Source: Rebecca billardiae RCC1528
Lineage: Eukaryota; Haptophyta
Assembly (NCBI GenBank): GCA_965240325.2
Contig: OZ251239.1
Coordinates: 1,240,001-1,304,000 of the forward strand
Direction of reading: 5' to 3'
Length of the DNA: 64,000 nucleotides
Position numbers and translations under genes: made by a program. Shown here piece after piece: positions 25,528 to 37,159 of the stretch; the stretch's first letter is position 1, and each line of letters starts with the position of its first letter. The notes beneath the pieces are model-generated. The model saw only the letters and a list, made by a program, of their open reading frames with translations, was not told the DNA's origin and did no database searches.

Positions 25528-27102
25528 ATGGCCGCGCCGAAGCCGAACCTGCGCGCCAAGCTCGAGAGCGTGCCCGAGTCGGCGCGCACCCCGCTGATGC
25601 GGCGCTACGCGCGCGCGTACGCGCTGCTCGACGAGGCCCAGGCCGCGCTCGAAGCGCTCCCGACGCGCGCGCGCGCTTCGCTCGCCGCCGTGGCGGAGGA
25701 GGCGTCAGCCGTGCGCGCGTGCGCGCAGATCGCGCGCGCGCTCGAGCTGACGGACCTGCGGCTCAGCCCGACCGTGGAGCTGATGCAGGCGATCCCACTC
25801 GTCGACGCGATCGCGCACCTGACCCCCGCGCCCGAGGTCCCGGAGGACCGGCCCTCGGTCGACAAGGCGAACCGAACGGCGCTGCTGAGGGTTGGCGCCG
25901 CCGAGGCGGTGGTCGTGCTCGTGGGCGCGTGGCGGCTGGTGTGCACGCGGCCGCTGGCGCCGGCGATGCGCGCGTGCGACGAGCTGCGCCTGCACCTCGA
26001 GGCCGGCCTCCTCGACGCCGAGCGCTGGGCGCGCGCGGGCGCGTGGGCAGCTGACACGCCGGATGCCCTGCTGCCGCTGAGTGCGTTCGCGCGCGCGCTC
26101 GGCCGCGTTGGCGCCTACGCGTGCCGCTCGCTGTACCGGCAGCCCGCGCAGCTGCGCGAGGACGTCCCGGGCGCGAACATGCACGGCGCGCTCGACACGG
26201 CGCGCCTACGCGCAAACCTCGCGCGCCACGCGCGCTGCGCGCTCCGGCTCTCACCCGGCTATGCGCACGCGCACGGCGCGCTGGGCTGGGCGGCGCACAC
26301 GGGCGGCGCGGCGGGCGCTGAGGAGCTGGGCGGGTACGCGGACGCGCTGCACTGCTGGCGCGCGTGCATGGCGTGCGCGGACGCGGCGGGCGACGACGTG
26401 CTCCGCTGCGTCGCGCGCATCGAGGTCGCCACGTTCATGGCGGTCGGCGGAGACGGCTGGGTCGGTCTGCCGTCGAGTGGCGCCGGCGTCCCGCCTGCCG
26501 TCGTCGTCCGCCGCGAGCTGCGCTCGGCCGCGTACGCCGACCCGGACCCCAAGCTCGAGGTGCAGGCGCCCCCGAGCGCGCGAGAGGCGATCCTCGCGCG
26601 CGAGCGCGCGCGCGCGCAAGACCCCGCGCGCCGCTGCGCCCTCGACCCGGGCGAGAGGCTGCTGGTCGAGCACTGGGTAGCGCTGCCTCTGTGGGCGGAG
26701 GCGCGCGCACTTTCCGAGAAACTGCTCGCGCCGTGCGGGCTCGACGAGTACGCGTACGGGGAGAGCTCGGGCTCGGCCTTCTGCGCGGCGTTCGAGCAGA
26801 TGACGCGCGAGGCGAACGGCGGGCGGGGCCTCGCGCGCGGCAACTTCGCCAACGCGCAAGTCTTCCGCTTGCCGAGCACCGTGCGCACGCCGGGCGACGG
26901 GCGCGCGGACCGCGCGCTCGCGGAGGAGCGGCTGCTGCGCTGCCACGCGTGCGGCAAGCTCAGCCCGGGCGAGAAGCTGCGCCAGTGCGCGCAGTGCCAC
27001 CAGGTGCGCTACTGCGACCGCGAGTGCCAGCGGGCGCACTGGAAGAAGCACAAGCGCGAGTGCGCCGCGCTCGCCCAGGCCTCGGCCGCGCAGAAGAAGT
27101 AG
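25528..27102 (+). CDS. MYND-type zinc-finger protein
   Basis: 524 residues in a single exon, ATG at 25,528 and TAG at 27,100-27,102. A C-terminal MYND finger (about residues 471-514) reads CHACGKLSPGEKLRQCAQC then VRYCDRECQ and HWKKHKREC, with all metal ligands in place. MYND fingers mediate protein-protein contacts, often with proline-rich partners. The N-terminal 460 residues are Ala/Leu-rich and mostly helical, with stretches such as LRLSPGYAHAHGALGW and YADALHCWRACMACAD that look like degenerate TPR helices (inference). No SET domain is visible, so it is not a SMYD-type methyltransferase. Function unknown. Confidence 0.8.
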   Translation: MAAPKPNLRAKLESVPESARTPLMRRYARAYALLDEAQAALEALPTRARASLAAVAEEASAVRACAQIARALELTDLRLSPTVELMQAIPLVDAIAHLTPAPEVPEDRPSVDKANRTALLRVGAAEAVVVLVGAWRLVCTRPLAPAMRACDELRLHLEAGLLDAERWARAGAWAADTPDALLPLSAFARALGRVGAYACRSLYRQPAQLREDVPGANMHGALDTARLRANLARHARCALRLSPGYAHAHGALGWAAHTGGAAGAEELGGYADALHCWRACMACADAAGDDVLRCVARIEVATFMAVGGDGWVGLPSSGAGVPPAVVVRRELRSAAYADPDPKLEVQAPPSAREAILARERARAQDPARRCALDPGERLLVEHWVALPLWAEARALSEKLLAPCGLDEYAYGESSGSAFCAAFEQMTREANGGRGLARGNFANAQVFRLPSTVRTPGDGRADRALAEERLLRCHACGKLSPGEKLRQCAQCHQVRYCDRECQRAHWKKHKRECAALAQASAAQKK

Positions 27103-27802
27103 GCAGGGGCCTCAGCCGCTGCCGCAGCGTCAGCGGCGGGGTCGGGCGGTCGGCGACTCGGCGTCAGTAGTGAGTCAGTGCGGTAGTGTGACGTAAGCAC
27201 GTTCATATATATATATATATACACATGGCTGATGACGCGAACGCGTCAGCATAGTACCGCGTCGGTAAGTCGTCGGCCGAGACCGACGACCGGGCCGACT
27301 CACGACCGGGCGGGCGATGCCGGAGTTGCCGGACGACGCGCGATGTCGAGTAACGACGATGTTGACAATAATGCCATATATATATCGTAGTATATCAGCT
27401 CATGACGATTCGACGACATGTCACACATGACGACATCAGTCATCATGACGATCGATGGCTGACGATGAGTGATGAGCCCCGCAGTGAGGCACGGTGAGCA
27501 GCAGTAGTGTGAGACTGAGTAGGGCCACGAGGGCCAGCTCGGACGGGCCGCTCCGCGCGATCCGGGATGTTATTCGGATGCGTGCCGCCGAGGCCGGCGG
27601 GCGGCCCGAGATAGCTCATACGTAGTACGCGCTGCTATACATGTCAGCACATGTGATCAATGACACTGGTTCATCTAGTATCATGCGCGCATATTGCAGC
27701 GCGCTAGCGTCCGCCGTCCTGCTGGATCCACACCATCACCACCGCATCAGGCGCAGCGGGCGGGCCGCCGCGGCCTGCGCACGCCCCACGCAGCGCGTGT
27801 GC
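27103..27802. other. intergenic with short TA tracts
   Basis: 3' ends of two convergent genes. Short (TA)n runs occur at about 27,206-27,221 and 27,375-27,386, with GATGA/CGAC-rich simple sequence between. No gene signal. Confidence 0.5.
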
Positions 27803-29211
27803 CTACGGCTTCTTGCCCTCGACCCACCAGGCGTCGTCCTCGAGCAGCCGGCTCGAGTCGACGAGCAGCTTGTAGAAGGACTCGCCCTCGGGCTGCTGCG
27901 CGTCCGCCGCCATCTCAGCGCGCATCTTGGCGCTCTGCAGGAAGGTGAGGAACTTGACCTCTGCGTCTGAGAGGTCCGGGTGCCAGATGTCGAAGACGAG
28001 GACGATCCGCGTGCCCTCGCCGTCGTGCCACGCCTCGTGCTCGAACGAGTCGTCGAAGAGCAGCGCGCGCCCCGCCACCGCCTCGTGCACGGTGTCGGCC
28101 ACGCGCATCCGCGAGCCTGACACACCGACCAGGGGGAGGTGAATCCGCAGCTTCTTATTGGTCGGCCCGTGGTGCTTGATGATGTGCGTGCCCGGCGTGA
28201 GCGCGGAGAAGAAGGCGTGCTCGTACGCGCGCGGCACCGTCGCGAGCAGTTCGCACGTGCGCGGGCACAGCGCGCGATTGCGCTCGAATCCAACCTGGCA
28301 AGCACAGCCGGCGCGCGGCGCGGCGCGCGCGGCGCGGCGCGCGGCGCGCAGGGCGGCGCGCAGCGCAAGGCGCGCGATGCCGTGAGATGCCTTCCGCGCG
28401 CGCCGGGCGGCGGGTGGTGGTTCCGCGCGGCATCTCGCGCGCGCGCGCGCACCTCGTGCAGCGAGAGGTAGAACACGTTCCAGTCGCCCGCGTCGTGGCT
28501 CAGCTGGCCGTGGCCGTCGGTGGAGTCGACCGCGTTCTGCGACGCCCAGCTCGGGATGCGGAGCGGCTGGAACCCGCGCGCGCCGCGCAGGGCGAGGAGC
28601 TCGCGCGCGATCTCGTCGGCGTGCGCCTCGATGTTCGCGAGCCACGGGAAGCGGCTGCCGTCCCACACGGGCTGCGCCGTCAGCTTGGGCAGCAGCTCGG
28701 GGCAGCCGGACTGCCAGGGCGACGCGGGCGGCGCGCGCACGCGACCGTTCAGGAGCATCAGCACCCACGGCCGCAGCCGGTCGAAGGCGCTCGCTGACGG
28801 GTCGGCGATGCGCCGGAGCCAGCGCTTCGCGATGACCATGCCGAAGTCCGAGAGGCAGTAGCTATGTAGGAACGCGTCCACCTTGCCCCACACGCGCCGC
28901 GCGCGCTCGTCGTCGTCCGCCGCGGCCGCGCGCTTGGCTGGCGCAAGCCTGATGCTGACACGCACGCTCGGTCCAGCGCGCTCGATGGAGAGGCGCACGC
29001 GCGCTTTTGGCTGCGGCAGGGTGCCGCCGGGCGAGGCGCGCGTCGCCCCCCGGCACTCCTCGCAGCGCGCCCACGACGGCTTGCGCACCCACGTCGACAT
29101 GACGGGGAGCGGAGCCACCGCCGACTGCCGCCAAGCGGAAGGGTGGTCCCGCCGCTTGCCACGCGCGTGACCAACCGTCGCCGCGCGAAAAAAGGCGGCG
29201 GAAAAGTCCAT
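27803..29211 (-). CDS. aspartyl/asparaginyl beta-hydroxylase family dioxygenase (2 exons)
   Basis: Predicted as complement(27803..28294, 28453..29211), about 416 residues. Exon 1 ends with DWNVFYLSLHE and exon 2 starts VGFERNRALCPRTCELLA; a 158-bp intron (donor GTGCGC at 28,452, acceptor TTGCCAG ending at 28,295) joins them in phase 0. Exon 2 holds the Asp_Arg_Hydrox double-stranded beta-helix: EHAFFSALTPGTHIIKHHG, GPTNKKLRIHLPL and FDDSFEHEAWHDGEGTR, with the expected Fe-binding histidines and 2-oxoglutarate-binding Arg. ASPH-type enzymes hydroxylate Asp/Asn in EGF-like domains; bacterial relatives act on lipids or peptides. No membrane anchor is obvious, so a soluble location is likely. The start may instead be the ATG at 29,100 (MSTWVRKPSW). 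Confidence 0.82.
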
Positions 29212-30257
29212 CACAGAAATGTTGCACCGGCCTGACAGCACTTAGCGCAGTTTCTGCTGACGAATAAACTGCTGCGCCCACCGCGACGCACCGCGCGCGC
29301 GCTGGCGGCTGGCGCGTTGCCACCACGGCTGGCTCTTGGTGCGGCGTGCGGGCGCGGGATCCCGTGCGGGCGCGGGATCCTCGTTGCGCACGTGTGTGCG
29401 AGCGCGAGTGCCCGGCGGGCCGTGCACAGCGACGGCTGCAAGTCTACGCCGTGCAGCAGTTGTGCTCGCCCCGCGCCTGCAGACCGGTGGGCCATCCGCG
29501 GTGCGTGCCGTTGCCGCGCCGTCGTGCCCGAGCGGCCGTGCGCAGCGACGACTGCATCGACGCGCGCCTCGCCGTGCGCCTCGGTGGGCCTTGCAGAAGT
29601 GCCGCGCTGCCGCGCCTGGCTTAATCGCACGCGCGACTGCAGCGCGCCACCGCCGGGATGACTGCCGTTAGTCGGCGCTGAACAGCCAACTCGTCGCATC
29701 GTCGTCGGGTCTGCCGGCCCTGGCAAGCTTCTCTGTCGCGTCCTAGACGCGCTGTGTTCGACCAGCCCCACCGGGACATGCGGCCGCCAGGCCCCCGCAG
29801 TTTATCCACGCCTACTACCGCCCGCCTGCGCTAGCTTGCATCTCTAGCTAGGACTTAATAGGGTGCGCAGTCAGACTAGTGTCGAGTAGTGACTGCGCTC
29901 TGACATGCACTGCTCATCAATCAAGCCTCGTCAATCGGCTCGTCAGCATGCATATCGTCATCATCATATTGCCACAGTCACGCGGCCAACGGCGGCCATG
30001 CCCGGCCCGATTCCCCTGGCGGAGACGTCGTCGCGATATATTATTCAGCAAGGCGGTATATATATCGTCACGCCCGTATCGTCGAAGTTATCCGCGCTCA
30101 TTATATCACTACTATATATCTAATATCAGTGCCCCGACGACTTACACTACGACGCCCTCTCTCTCTCTCTCTCTCTCTCTGGCTCTCTCTCTCTCTCTCT
30201 ATATATAGTCGCCGCGCGCCGGATATCATCATATGCACTGCTGATGATGCTAGCTTG
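29212..30257. other. intergenic with (TC)n microsatellite
   Basis: GC-rich in the first half, AT-rich after 29,830. A (TC)n tract with a few interruptions lies at about 30,161-30,201. Small ORFs on both strands show no family signal. The last 60 bp match the sequence 3' of the second histidine kinase copy (37,160 region). Confidence 0.5.
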
Positions 30258-32330
30258 CTAATACCGCCGACGGTAAGATCGACCCCTGCCGAGCGTGCCC
30301 AGCACGGGCGGCGGCAGCGCGCCGTCCTCCTCCGCATCCTCCGCCCCCGACTCCTCGTGGCTCGACAGCGGCGCGGGCGTGCTCCCGGGCCCGTCCGAAC
30401 TGTCCAGCTCGTCGCCTGGCTCGGGCTCGTCCGTGTCCTCGGACTGATCTTCGTACGGCATCATGAACGCCGAGAGCGTGCGCGGGCGTGCGCGGAGGTC
30501 GTCGTCCTCGCCCTTGTAGTCCTTGAGCCCGCCGATGCTGAACGTGTGGTGCCGGCCGGTCCGGCGGCGACGCGCGTGTGTGGAGCTCTGGTGGCTCAGC
30601 TGCAGCTGCGCCCACATCGCCGAGTTGGGCGCGATCGGCGAGCCAGCGGCCGGCTGGTCAGCGGCGGCGGCGGCCGGAGCCGCGCCCAGGGCGCCGTCCG
30701 AATCGGCTTCTGCGACCGGCGCGATGACCGGCGAGCGCACGCTCGGCGCGCGCGCGCGCCGCGCCTCGGTGCTGAACATCGGCACGTCGGCCACCGGCGC
30801 CGCCGCGGGGGCCTCGTCCGCGGCGCTCGCCGCGCACTCGTTGAGCGCCAAGGTGGGCGCGGCGGCCGCGGCGGTGGCGGCCGACGCCTCGAGCGCCTGG
30901 GCGGTCGACGCGGTGGGCAACACGGCGAGCTCGTGGACGGGCAGCAGGCAGCTCTCGAGCACGCGCAGCACCTCCTTCACGCCCGCCTCGTCCTTGTCCA
31001 TGCTGATGTCGAGCCCGGCGGAGTCGAACTCGTCGCGCTCGGGCGAGCCGCGCGGGTCGCCCGTCATGCCGATGATCATGCCGCTGAAGCCGGCCTCGCG
31101 CAGCGCGCGCGTCGCGCCAATGCCCGTCATGCGGGGCATCTGCAGGGCGGCGCGTGCGCGCGCGGGGCGGCGTGCGCGCGTGAGGCCGCGGGCGGCGGGC
31201 TCTGTGCGAAGGGTGGCCGCGCGCCAGCCGGCGACCATCCGCCGCGAGCGCGCCCCGCGCAAGCAGACACCGCGCGTGAAGGCGCGTGCGCTGTGGCACA
31301 CACCTGGTTGTCCATCACGATGATGTCGTACTGCTCGCCCTTCTCGACGATGCGCTCGACCGCCTCCTTGCCGTCCCGCGCCTGCTCGTACGGCGCGCCC
31401 ACGCGCTCGAACACGCGCTTGACAAAGCTCTTCTGCAGGATGCGGTCGTCGTCCACGTACAGGCAGCGGAAGCCCGGCGGGAAATCGTACCCGTCGAGCG
31501 ACGGGCGGCGCTTCGGGGGCTTCTTGGTCTTGGCCGCGACGGCGGCAGTGCCGAGCAGGCTGGGCGGCTGCGCGCCGAGCGGCACGGCGAGACCGGCGCC
31601 GTTGGTCACGCACGTCGGCGAGCCCCTCGGCGCCACCGCCGCCGCCGCGCCCTCGGTCTCGGGTTTGGCGAGGCGCGAGGCGGTGGGCGTGGGTGGCAGC
31701 CGGCGCTGCGGCGGCGGCGACGCCTCGAGCTCGTCGGCCGACATGATGGGCTCGCACACGACGGGCACGTGCGCGAGGGTCTGCCGCGGCCCGGCAGCCG
31801 GAGGCGCAGCGCCGAGACTGCGCTGCAACCTCTCCTGGCTGCGCGCGAGCGTCGTGCTGCGCGCGCGCGCGCGCGCCGACGCGAGGCGATCGTGCAGACC
31901 TGGCGACGAGACCGTCGACGCCACCAGCGGCCCAAGCTCTCCTTCGTTCGACTTGGCGCGCCACAGCCGGAGGCGCAGCTCAAAGGTGGCGCCGAGCCCC
32001 GGGCCGGGCGAGTCGAGGTGCAGCTCCGAGTTGTCGTGCAGCTGCAGCAGCTGCCGCGTGATCGACAGCCCGAGCCCGGTGCCGCCCGAGCCCTGCAGCT
32101 GCCCCTGCCCCACCTGCGAGAAGGCCTCGCCCTTCTTGAGAGTCTTGAGCTCGTCCGCGCCCATGCCGATGCCCGTGTCGACGACCGAGAGCGAGACCGC
32201 CGCCTGGTGCTCCGCGGCCTCTGGGTGGCGCGCGCACGGGCTCGAGTCGGACGCGCCACCTGCCATGTGCATGTTCATCACGGCCGCGCGCAGAGTGATC
32301 GTGCCTCCGGGCTCGCTGAACTTGAGCTGC

Positions 32331-32362
<32 letters not shown>

Positions 32363-34081
32363 CGAGCGGCGTCGCGGGCGGCGCGCGTCATCTCCAGCGC
32401 TTCGGCGCTCGCGCGCGCACCGCACGCGCCCGGCGCGGCCGCGCACCGCGTTGGAGACGCCGTTGTTCACGCACTGCTGCAGCCGGCGCGCGTCCGCGAT
32501 CAGCGGCTGCAGCAGCAGCTCGGGCGGGAGCGGCTCGACCCGAAGCGTCACGCCCTTGCGCTCCGCCAGCCCCATGAAGGTCGTGCAAGCGTCCTCGCAC
32601 AGCTGGCTCAGGTAGAAGGGCGCGGGCGCGAGGATGAGCCGGCCGCTGTCGATGCGCTCGACTGCGCGACGAGGCGCGCGCCGCGCGCGCGTGAGGGAGC
32701 CGATCGAGTCAGCGCTGGGCGGCGCAGGGCGGCGCTCGGGCCGGCAACACGCACCAAAGGGACCGCGCGCGCGGCATGGGCGTGACGCGTGCGCGCCGCG
32801 CGCGCGCGCACAGTCGAGCATGTCCGAGACGATGTGCTGCATCAGCATCGACATCTTGCCAAGCGCGTCGACCGAGTCAGTCACGTCGCCGTGGCCCAGC
32901 GACGTCGAGCCGTCCAGCTCCTGCAGCGTCGAGACGATGTTGGCCACTGCGAGCAGCGGAGAGCGCAGGTCGTGCATCACGACGCGGATGAGGCGCGAGC
33001 GCGCGTGCTTGGCTGCGAGCGCGCTCTGCAGCTGCAGCTGCTGCTCGGTCTCACTCTCCCGGAGCGCGTCGACCGCGAGCGTCGCGCGCTCCATGGCCAC
33101 CTCGAGCATCATGTGCTGCGCGGCAGCGAGCGAGTCGGCGGTGAGCTGGTAGTGGTGCTGCGCGCGCTGCGCCGAGACGTGCGCGAGGCGACTGAGCAGC
33201 GTGCCGCAGAGCAAGAGCGCGAAGAGTGCGCCGCCCTCGAGCATCGGGACGGGCTGCTCGGCGCGCGAGTGCACCACAAGGAGGACGAGCTGCTGCAGCG
33301 CGATGCAGCCGCCCAACGCGCACGTCGCCGTGGCCTGCATCGGCAGGACCATCGCGGCGACGGCGGGGACGGCGAGCGCGCGCAGCAGCTTGTCGAACTG
33401 GCCGAGCGCTCGGTGCGCTGCGGCCAGCGCCTCGGCGCCCGGAGCTCCGGTGATCGGGGCCACGCGGCCGCCGTCGAGCGCGCCGATGAAGCAGGCGGCG
33501 AAGAAGAGTACGAGCGCGAAGGTGACGCCCTCGACGGTGCGGAGCCGCATGCGCAGCCGCGGCAGGGCGAAGCCGAAGCAGGCCATGCCAGCAGCTGCGG
33601 CCATCGCGCCCACCGCGCAAACGGCTGCCCACGTCGACGGGGCCCGAGCCGCACCCGCCAGCCGCAGGGTGGTTGCGACGGCACAGAGAAGCGCGAACGC
33701 CGCGCCCGCGAGTACCAGCCGCGTGGGGTACTGCGCGAGCAGCTCCGCCGCGTACGCGCACTCCCGTTGGGCGTCGGCAAACTTGAGATTGAGCGTGAGG
33801 CGCGGCGGCTCGACCTTCTCGAGCGGCGGCGGCGGCGGCGTCGTCGACGACGTCGGCATGTGATCTTGCTGCACGTTTCCCTCGCCAGCCGCCGGGTCGG
33901 TGTCGCACTCCGCGGCGGCTGGGGCCGCCGCGGCGGCAGCAGGCGACGCGTCCGCGTCCGAAGTCGACGAAGAGTCCGAGTGCTCCGCTAAGCAGACGTC
34001 GGTTGAGGCAAGCGAGAGCTGGGAAGGGTTGCTGCCGATCATGGCGCACAGCACGGGCCGGCCGGATTGGTCACGTCCCAT
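30258..34081 (-). CDS. hybrid histidine kinase with receiver domain, copy A (4 exons)
   Basis: Predicted as complement(30258..31139, 31304..32326, 32447..32661, 32812..34081), 1,129 residues. About six membrane segments lie in residues 119-310 (for example [20 protein letters not shown]). Then comes a coiled linker, a HisKA H-box [12 protein letters not shown] with the phospho-His near residue 367, and an HATPase domain split by introns: N-box ...NNGVSNA joined to LKFSEPGG, G1 DTGIGM and G2 GTGLGLSI. After a Ser/Pro-rich linker comes a receiver, CLYVDDDR...IIVMDNQ joined to MPRMTG, with the phospho-acceptor Asp in VMDNQMP. All three introns have GTGCGC or GTGTGT donors; frames and phases agree exactly. 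A two-component phosphorelay sensor of unknown signal; no recognisable sensory domain outside the membrane part. A long acidic/Ser-rich tail follows. Confidence 0.88.
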
Positions 34082-34869
34082 CAGACGTGAGGAGCGAGGG
34101 CGGAGGGGAGCGCAAGGTTGGAGCTACGGTGCCGCGTTAACCTTGTGATTCACTTGCGTGGGTCGCGATTCGCGCGACGAATCAATTTCCGCACCCGCGG
34201 AAGTGAGTAAGCGATACCGTTTTCAATATGACCAAAAAGGCATGATGCACGTTTCTGTACTTCTCGAGAGTTCGAACGTCGCCAATCGCGGTAATCGATG
34301 CGGTAAGGAGTCTGATCTGCGAGACACTTGGTTAAGGCGTGATTAATACATTTTAATATACCTATTGTGAAATCATGCCGGCTTTTCGTTGAACGTCAAT
34401 GAACATGAGTACATGACAGATGATGTCTACTGTATTGTTCGCTACGTATGTATGAATACCCAATTACCCAGCGGTATTCTGATTGAACCGGCATACCGGT
34501 TCGATACAGGGGGCCATAGTAGTAGTATTACAAGTGCCGAGTCTGAAACACCCGACGCTCTAGGTTGACCGCCGCCCGCACGACTGCTGCTGCTCGGCTC
34601 ATCATCGTCTGAGCTTTGGCACCCAGGCACACCGGTTGTGAGGTTACGCGGTTTCAGTGATGCCCGCCATGACTCATGAGGATACATCTAGCTGGCGGGA
34701 TCTAAATCTGGGCACTTGTCCCAGCCCGCGCCAGTGCTGCTGATCGGCTCGTCGTTAGTCGGCTCAATGACCGCTCAAGCAGCCAGTTAAAGGCTTTCAG
34801 CCATATTGCTCCGAGCGGAAGCCAGCTACTCCGCGCTCCTATCTGCAAACGCCCTGCGATCGACTCATT

Positions 34870-34892
34870 GTGGGGGGGCTGCGCCCCCCCAC
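34870..34892. repeat. perfect G/C hairpin
   Basis: GTGGGGGGGC, loop TGC, then GCCCCCCCAC: a 10-bp perfect stem, followed by another C7 run. It could stall polymerases or mark a transcript end; no gene ends nearby. Confidence 0.7.
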
Positions 34893-36489
34893 ACCCCCCC
34901 GCCCATTTTTAATTCTCTCCTGGGGCGGTAGCACCAAGGAGCGGTAGCACCAAGGAGCGCAGGGGTGACCTGTTCGCCGTAACATCTTGGCTTCGAGGTC
35001 TGGAACAGCTCCGCGCTGCATGTGCGCGCGCGATCGTGATGTGTCGTAGCACCTCGGCGTCGATCGCCGCGCGCCACTAGCACGTTGGCGCGATTCGCTC
35101 TGGATCGCAAGTGCCGACGCAAGCGCGAGACGAAGCGATTCGCTCCGCACGACGACCGCGCGGGAGCCATCGAGTAAAACGTGGCCATGTAGTACTTCCA
35201 AGATGCTCGAGGAGCGCTTGCCGACGACGAGGTCGTAGCCAGCGCGGCCCGCAGACAACCACCGCGACGTACATGGGTGTCTGCAGCTACTAGTATAAGC
35301 CACGCTGTCAGCCGTCAGCGATTAAATTGCCCATGCAGTTGCGGCCCTCGGCGGGGCGGTCAACAGCGGGGCGGGGGCGGGGCGCGACGCCATCATCCTC
35401 GCGGTGCACAGGAGTCTGTGAGCTCGACGAGCAGCCGCGAGTACTCAGTCTCGGCGGCCGCGCCCCCAAACGCAAGCAGCGGGGAGCAGGTTGGCTTTGT
35501 AACGCGCATGGTCGCGGCTAGGATCGAATTCTTGAGGGTCTTCGGCTGGTGGCGCGGCCCTGGTGCGGGCGCGGAGATGGTCGTCGACATCGTGGTCGAC
35601 GGATTCAGGTCGTTGTTTGTTTGCCCAGTCCGGCCGCCGGCAACGACTGGTGCACACCCAGATGCCTTTGGAAACCTGAAAACCACTCCACCGTGTAACT
35701 TGGAAGACGCCGACTTCGTGTCGACAATCGGACACTGCCGCCGACGAATCAGGAGACCCGCGTCGTCCTACCTGTGTCGTTAAATCATAGAATGGGCCGC
35801 CAGACGGCCAGTCTGATCACCCGGAGCCCGTTATACTTATAAAGGGGAATGTATATATATATACATATAGTACATTTTACTATGTTTTCACGTAGTGCAC
35901 ACAATTTGGTTAATAAGGCGTGAATGGCGGCGGCGGCGGCGGCCAAAGCGCGCGCAAGCAAGCCTTGGGGCAGCGGAGCTGACAAATCAACAATGCATAC
36001 TTGCGCGATTATAAGGAAATCAATACGGAAATCCGAAATGTACACGTCGTGGGGATACCTCCGATTTCATCTGGAATGTTTTTGCGATATCATTATTTAA
36101 TATAATAAATAATAGTGTATTCAATTGCTGCAACAAGTTATTATTGTTGCGATATCGTCGTCGGATATTTCCCAGCAGCACAGTAGACGTAGTGACCTCA
36201 GGCTCGAGTTGCAGCAGCGTGGTGCGAGGGGCAGGATTATACCCGCGTCTAATAAGTATACATAGTAGAATGCTTGCTATCGGGCCAATTGTGAATGCTG
36301 TATTTGGCGCAAGTCCTCAACCTCTACCGCGCGGTAGCAGGGCGTACGGTCACTCCCCCGTGCAACGGGTCAAGTGGCCAGAGTACTCGTCTGGTCGTCG
36401 TTGGCTGGCACGGGCCGCAGCGCTAAAGCACCCTGCTGTCACTACACCCGACTCCTTCAGTACTCCGAGCTGCGCGGCACGACTCACTC

Positions 36490-36697
36490 GGCACGATCGC
36501 GGACGGGTCGGATCCGAGCTGATGATCAGCCAGAGTTGGACAGTTCGTGGCGCAGCTAGTAAATAAGTTGTCAGACGGACGTCCGATGCCGATGGCACGA
36601 TCGCGGACGGGTCGGATCCGAGCTGATCAGCCAGTTGGACATTTGGCATCAGCTAGTTGTCAGACGGACCGGGACGTCCGATTAGTGACGGGTGCCG
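36490..36697. repeat. 104-bp tandem duplication
   Basis: Two imperfect units starting GGCACGATCGCGGACGGGTC at 36,490 and 36,594, each ending in a GTCAGACGGAC...GACGTCCGAT stretch. Confidence 0.8.
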
Positions 36698-36939
36698 GGT
36701 GCGGTCTCAGGTCCACTGCTGTGATTGTGTGAATTAAGTGTGAATGAGTCTCGCGGGATCGCAGGCAGGGCGACCGGGTCGGACTAATAGTTAGACTGTA
36801 CTCTTCAGTCATCTCAGAACCGACTTCAACTGGCGAACTGCCACTACGGCAGAGAGCCGCGATTGCACGGCCACCGCGTCGGCCCCCAACTGCATTGATT
36901 CTATGCAGAAAAGGACCAGCAGCGGAACGCGGTTGATGA

Positions 36940-37139
<200 letters not shown>

Positions 37140-37159
37140 CGTCAGCAATTAGCAGATCA

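Noticed and set aside
34240-34330. Possible tRNA T-arm (AGTTCGAAC)
   Set aside because: No matching acceptor, D or anticodon stems. The same bases recur near 41,300 only because the upstream flank of the histidine kinase gene is duplicated.
35277-35783. 168-codon plus-strand ORF between the histidine kinases
   Set aside because: No recognisable domain, and overlapping frames of similar quality on the other strand.
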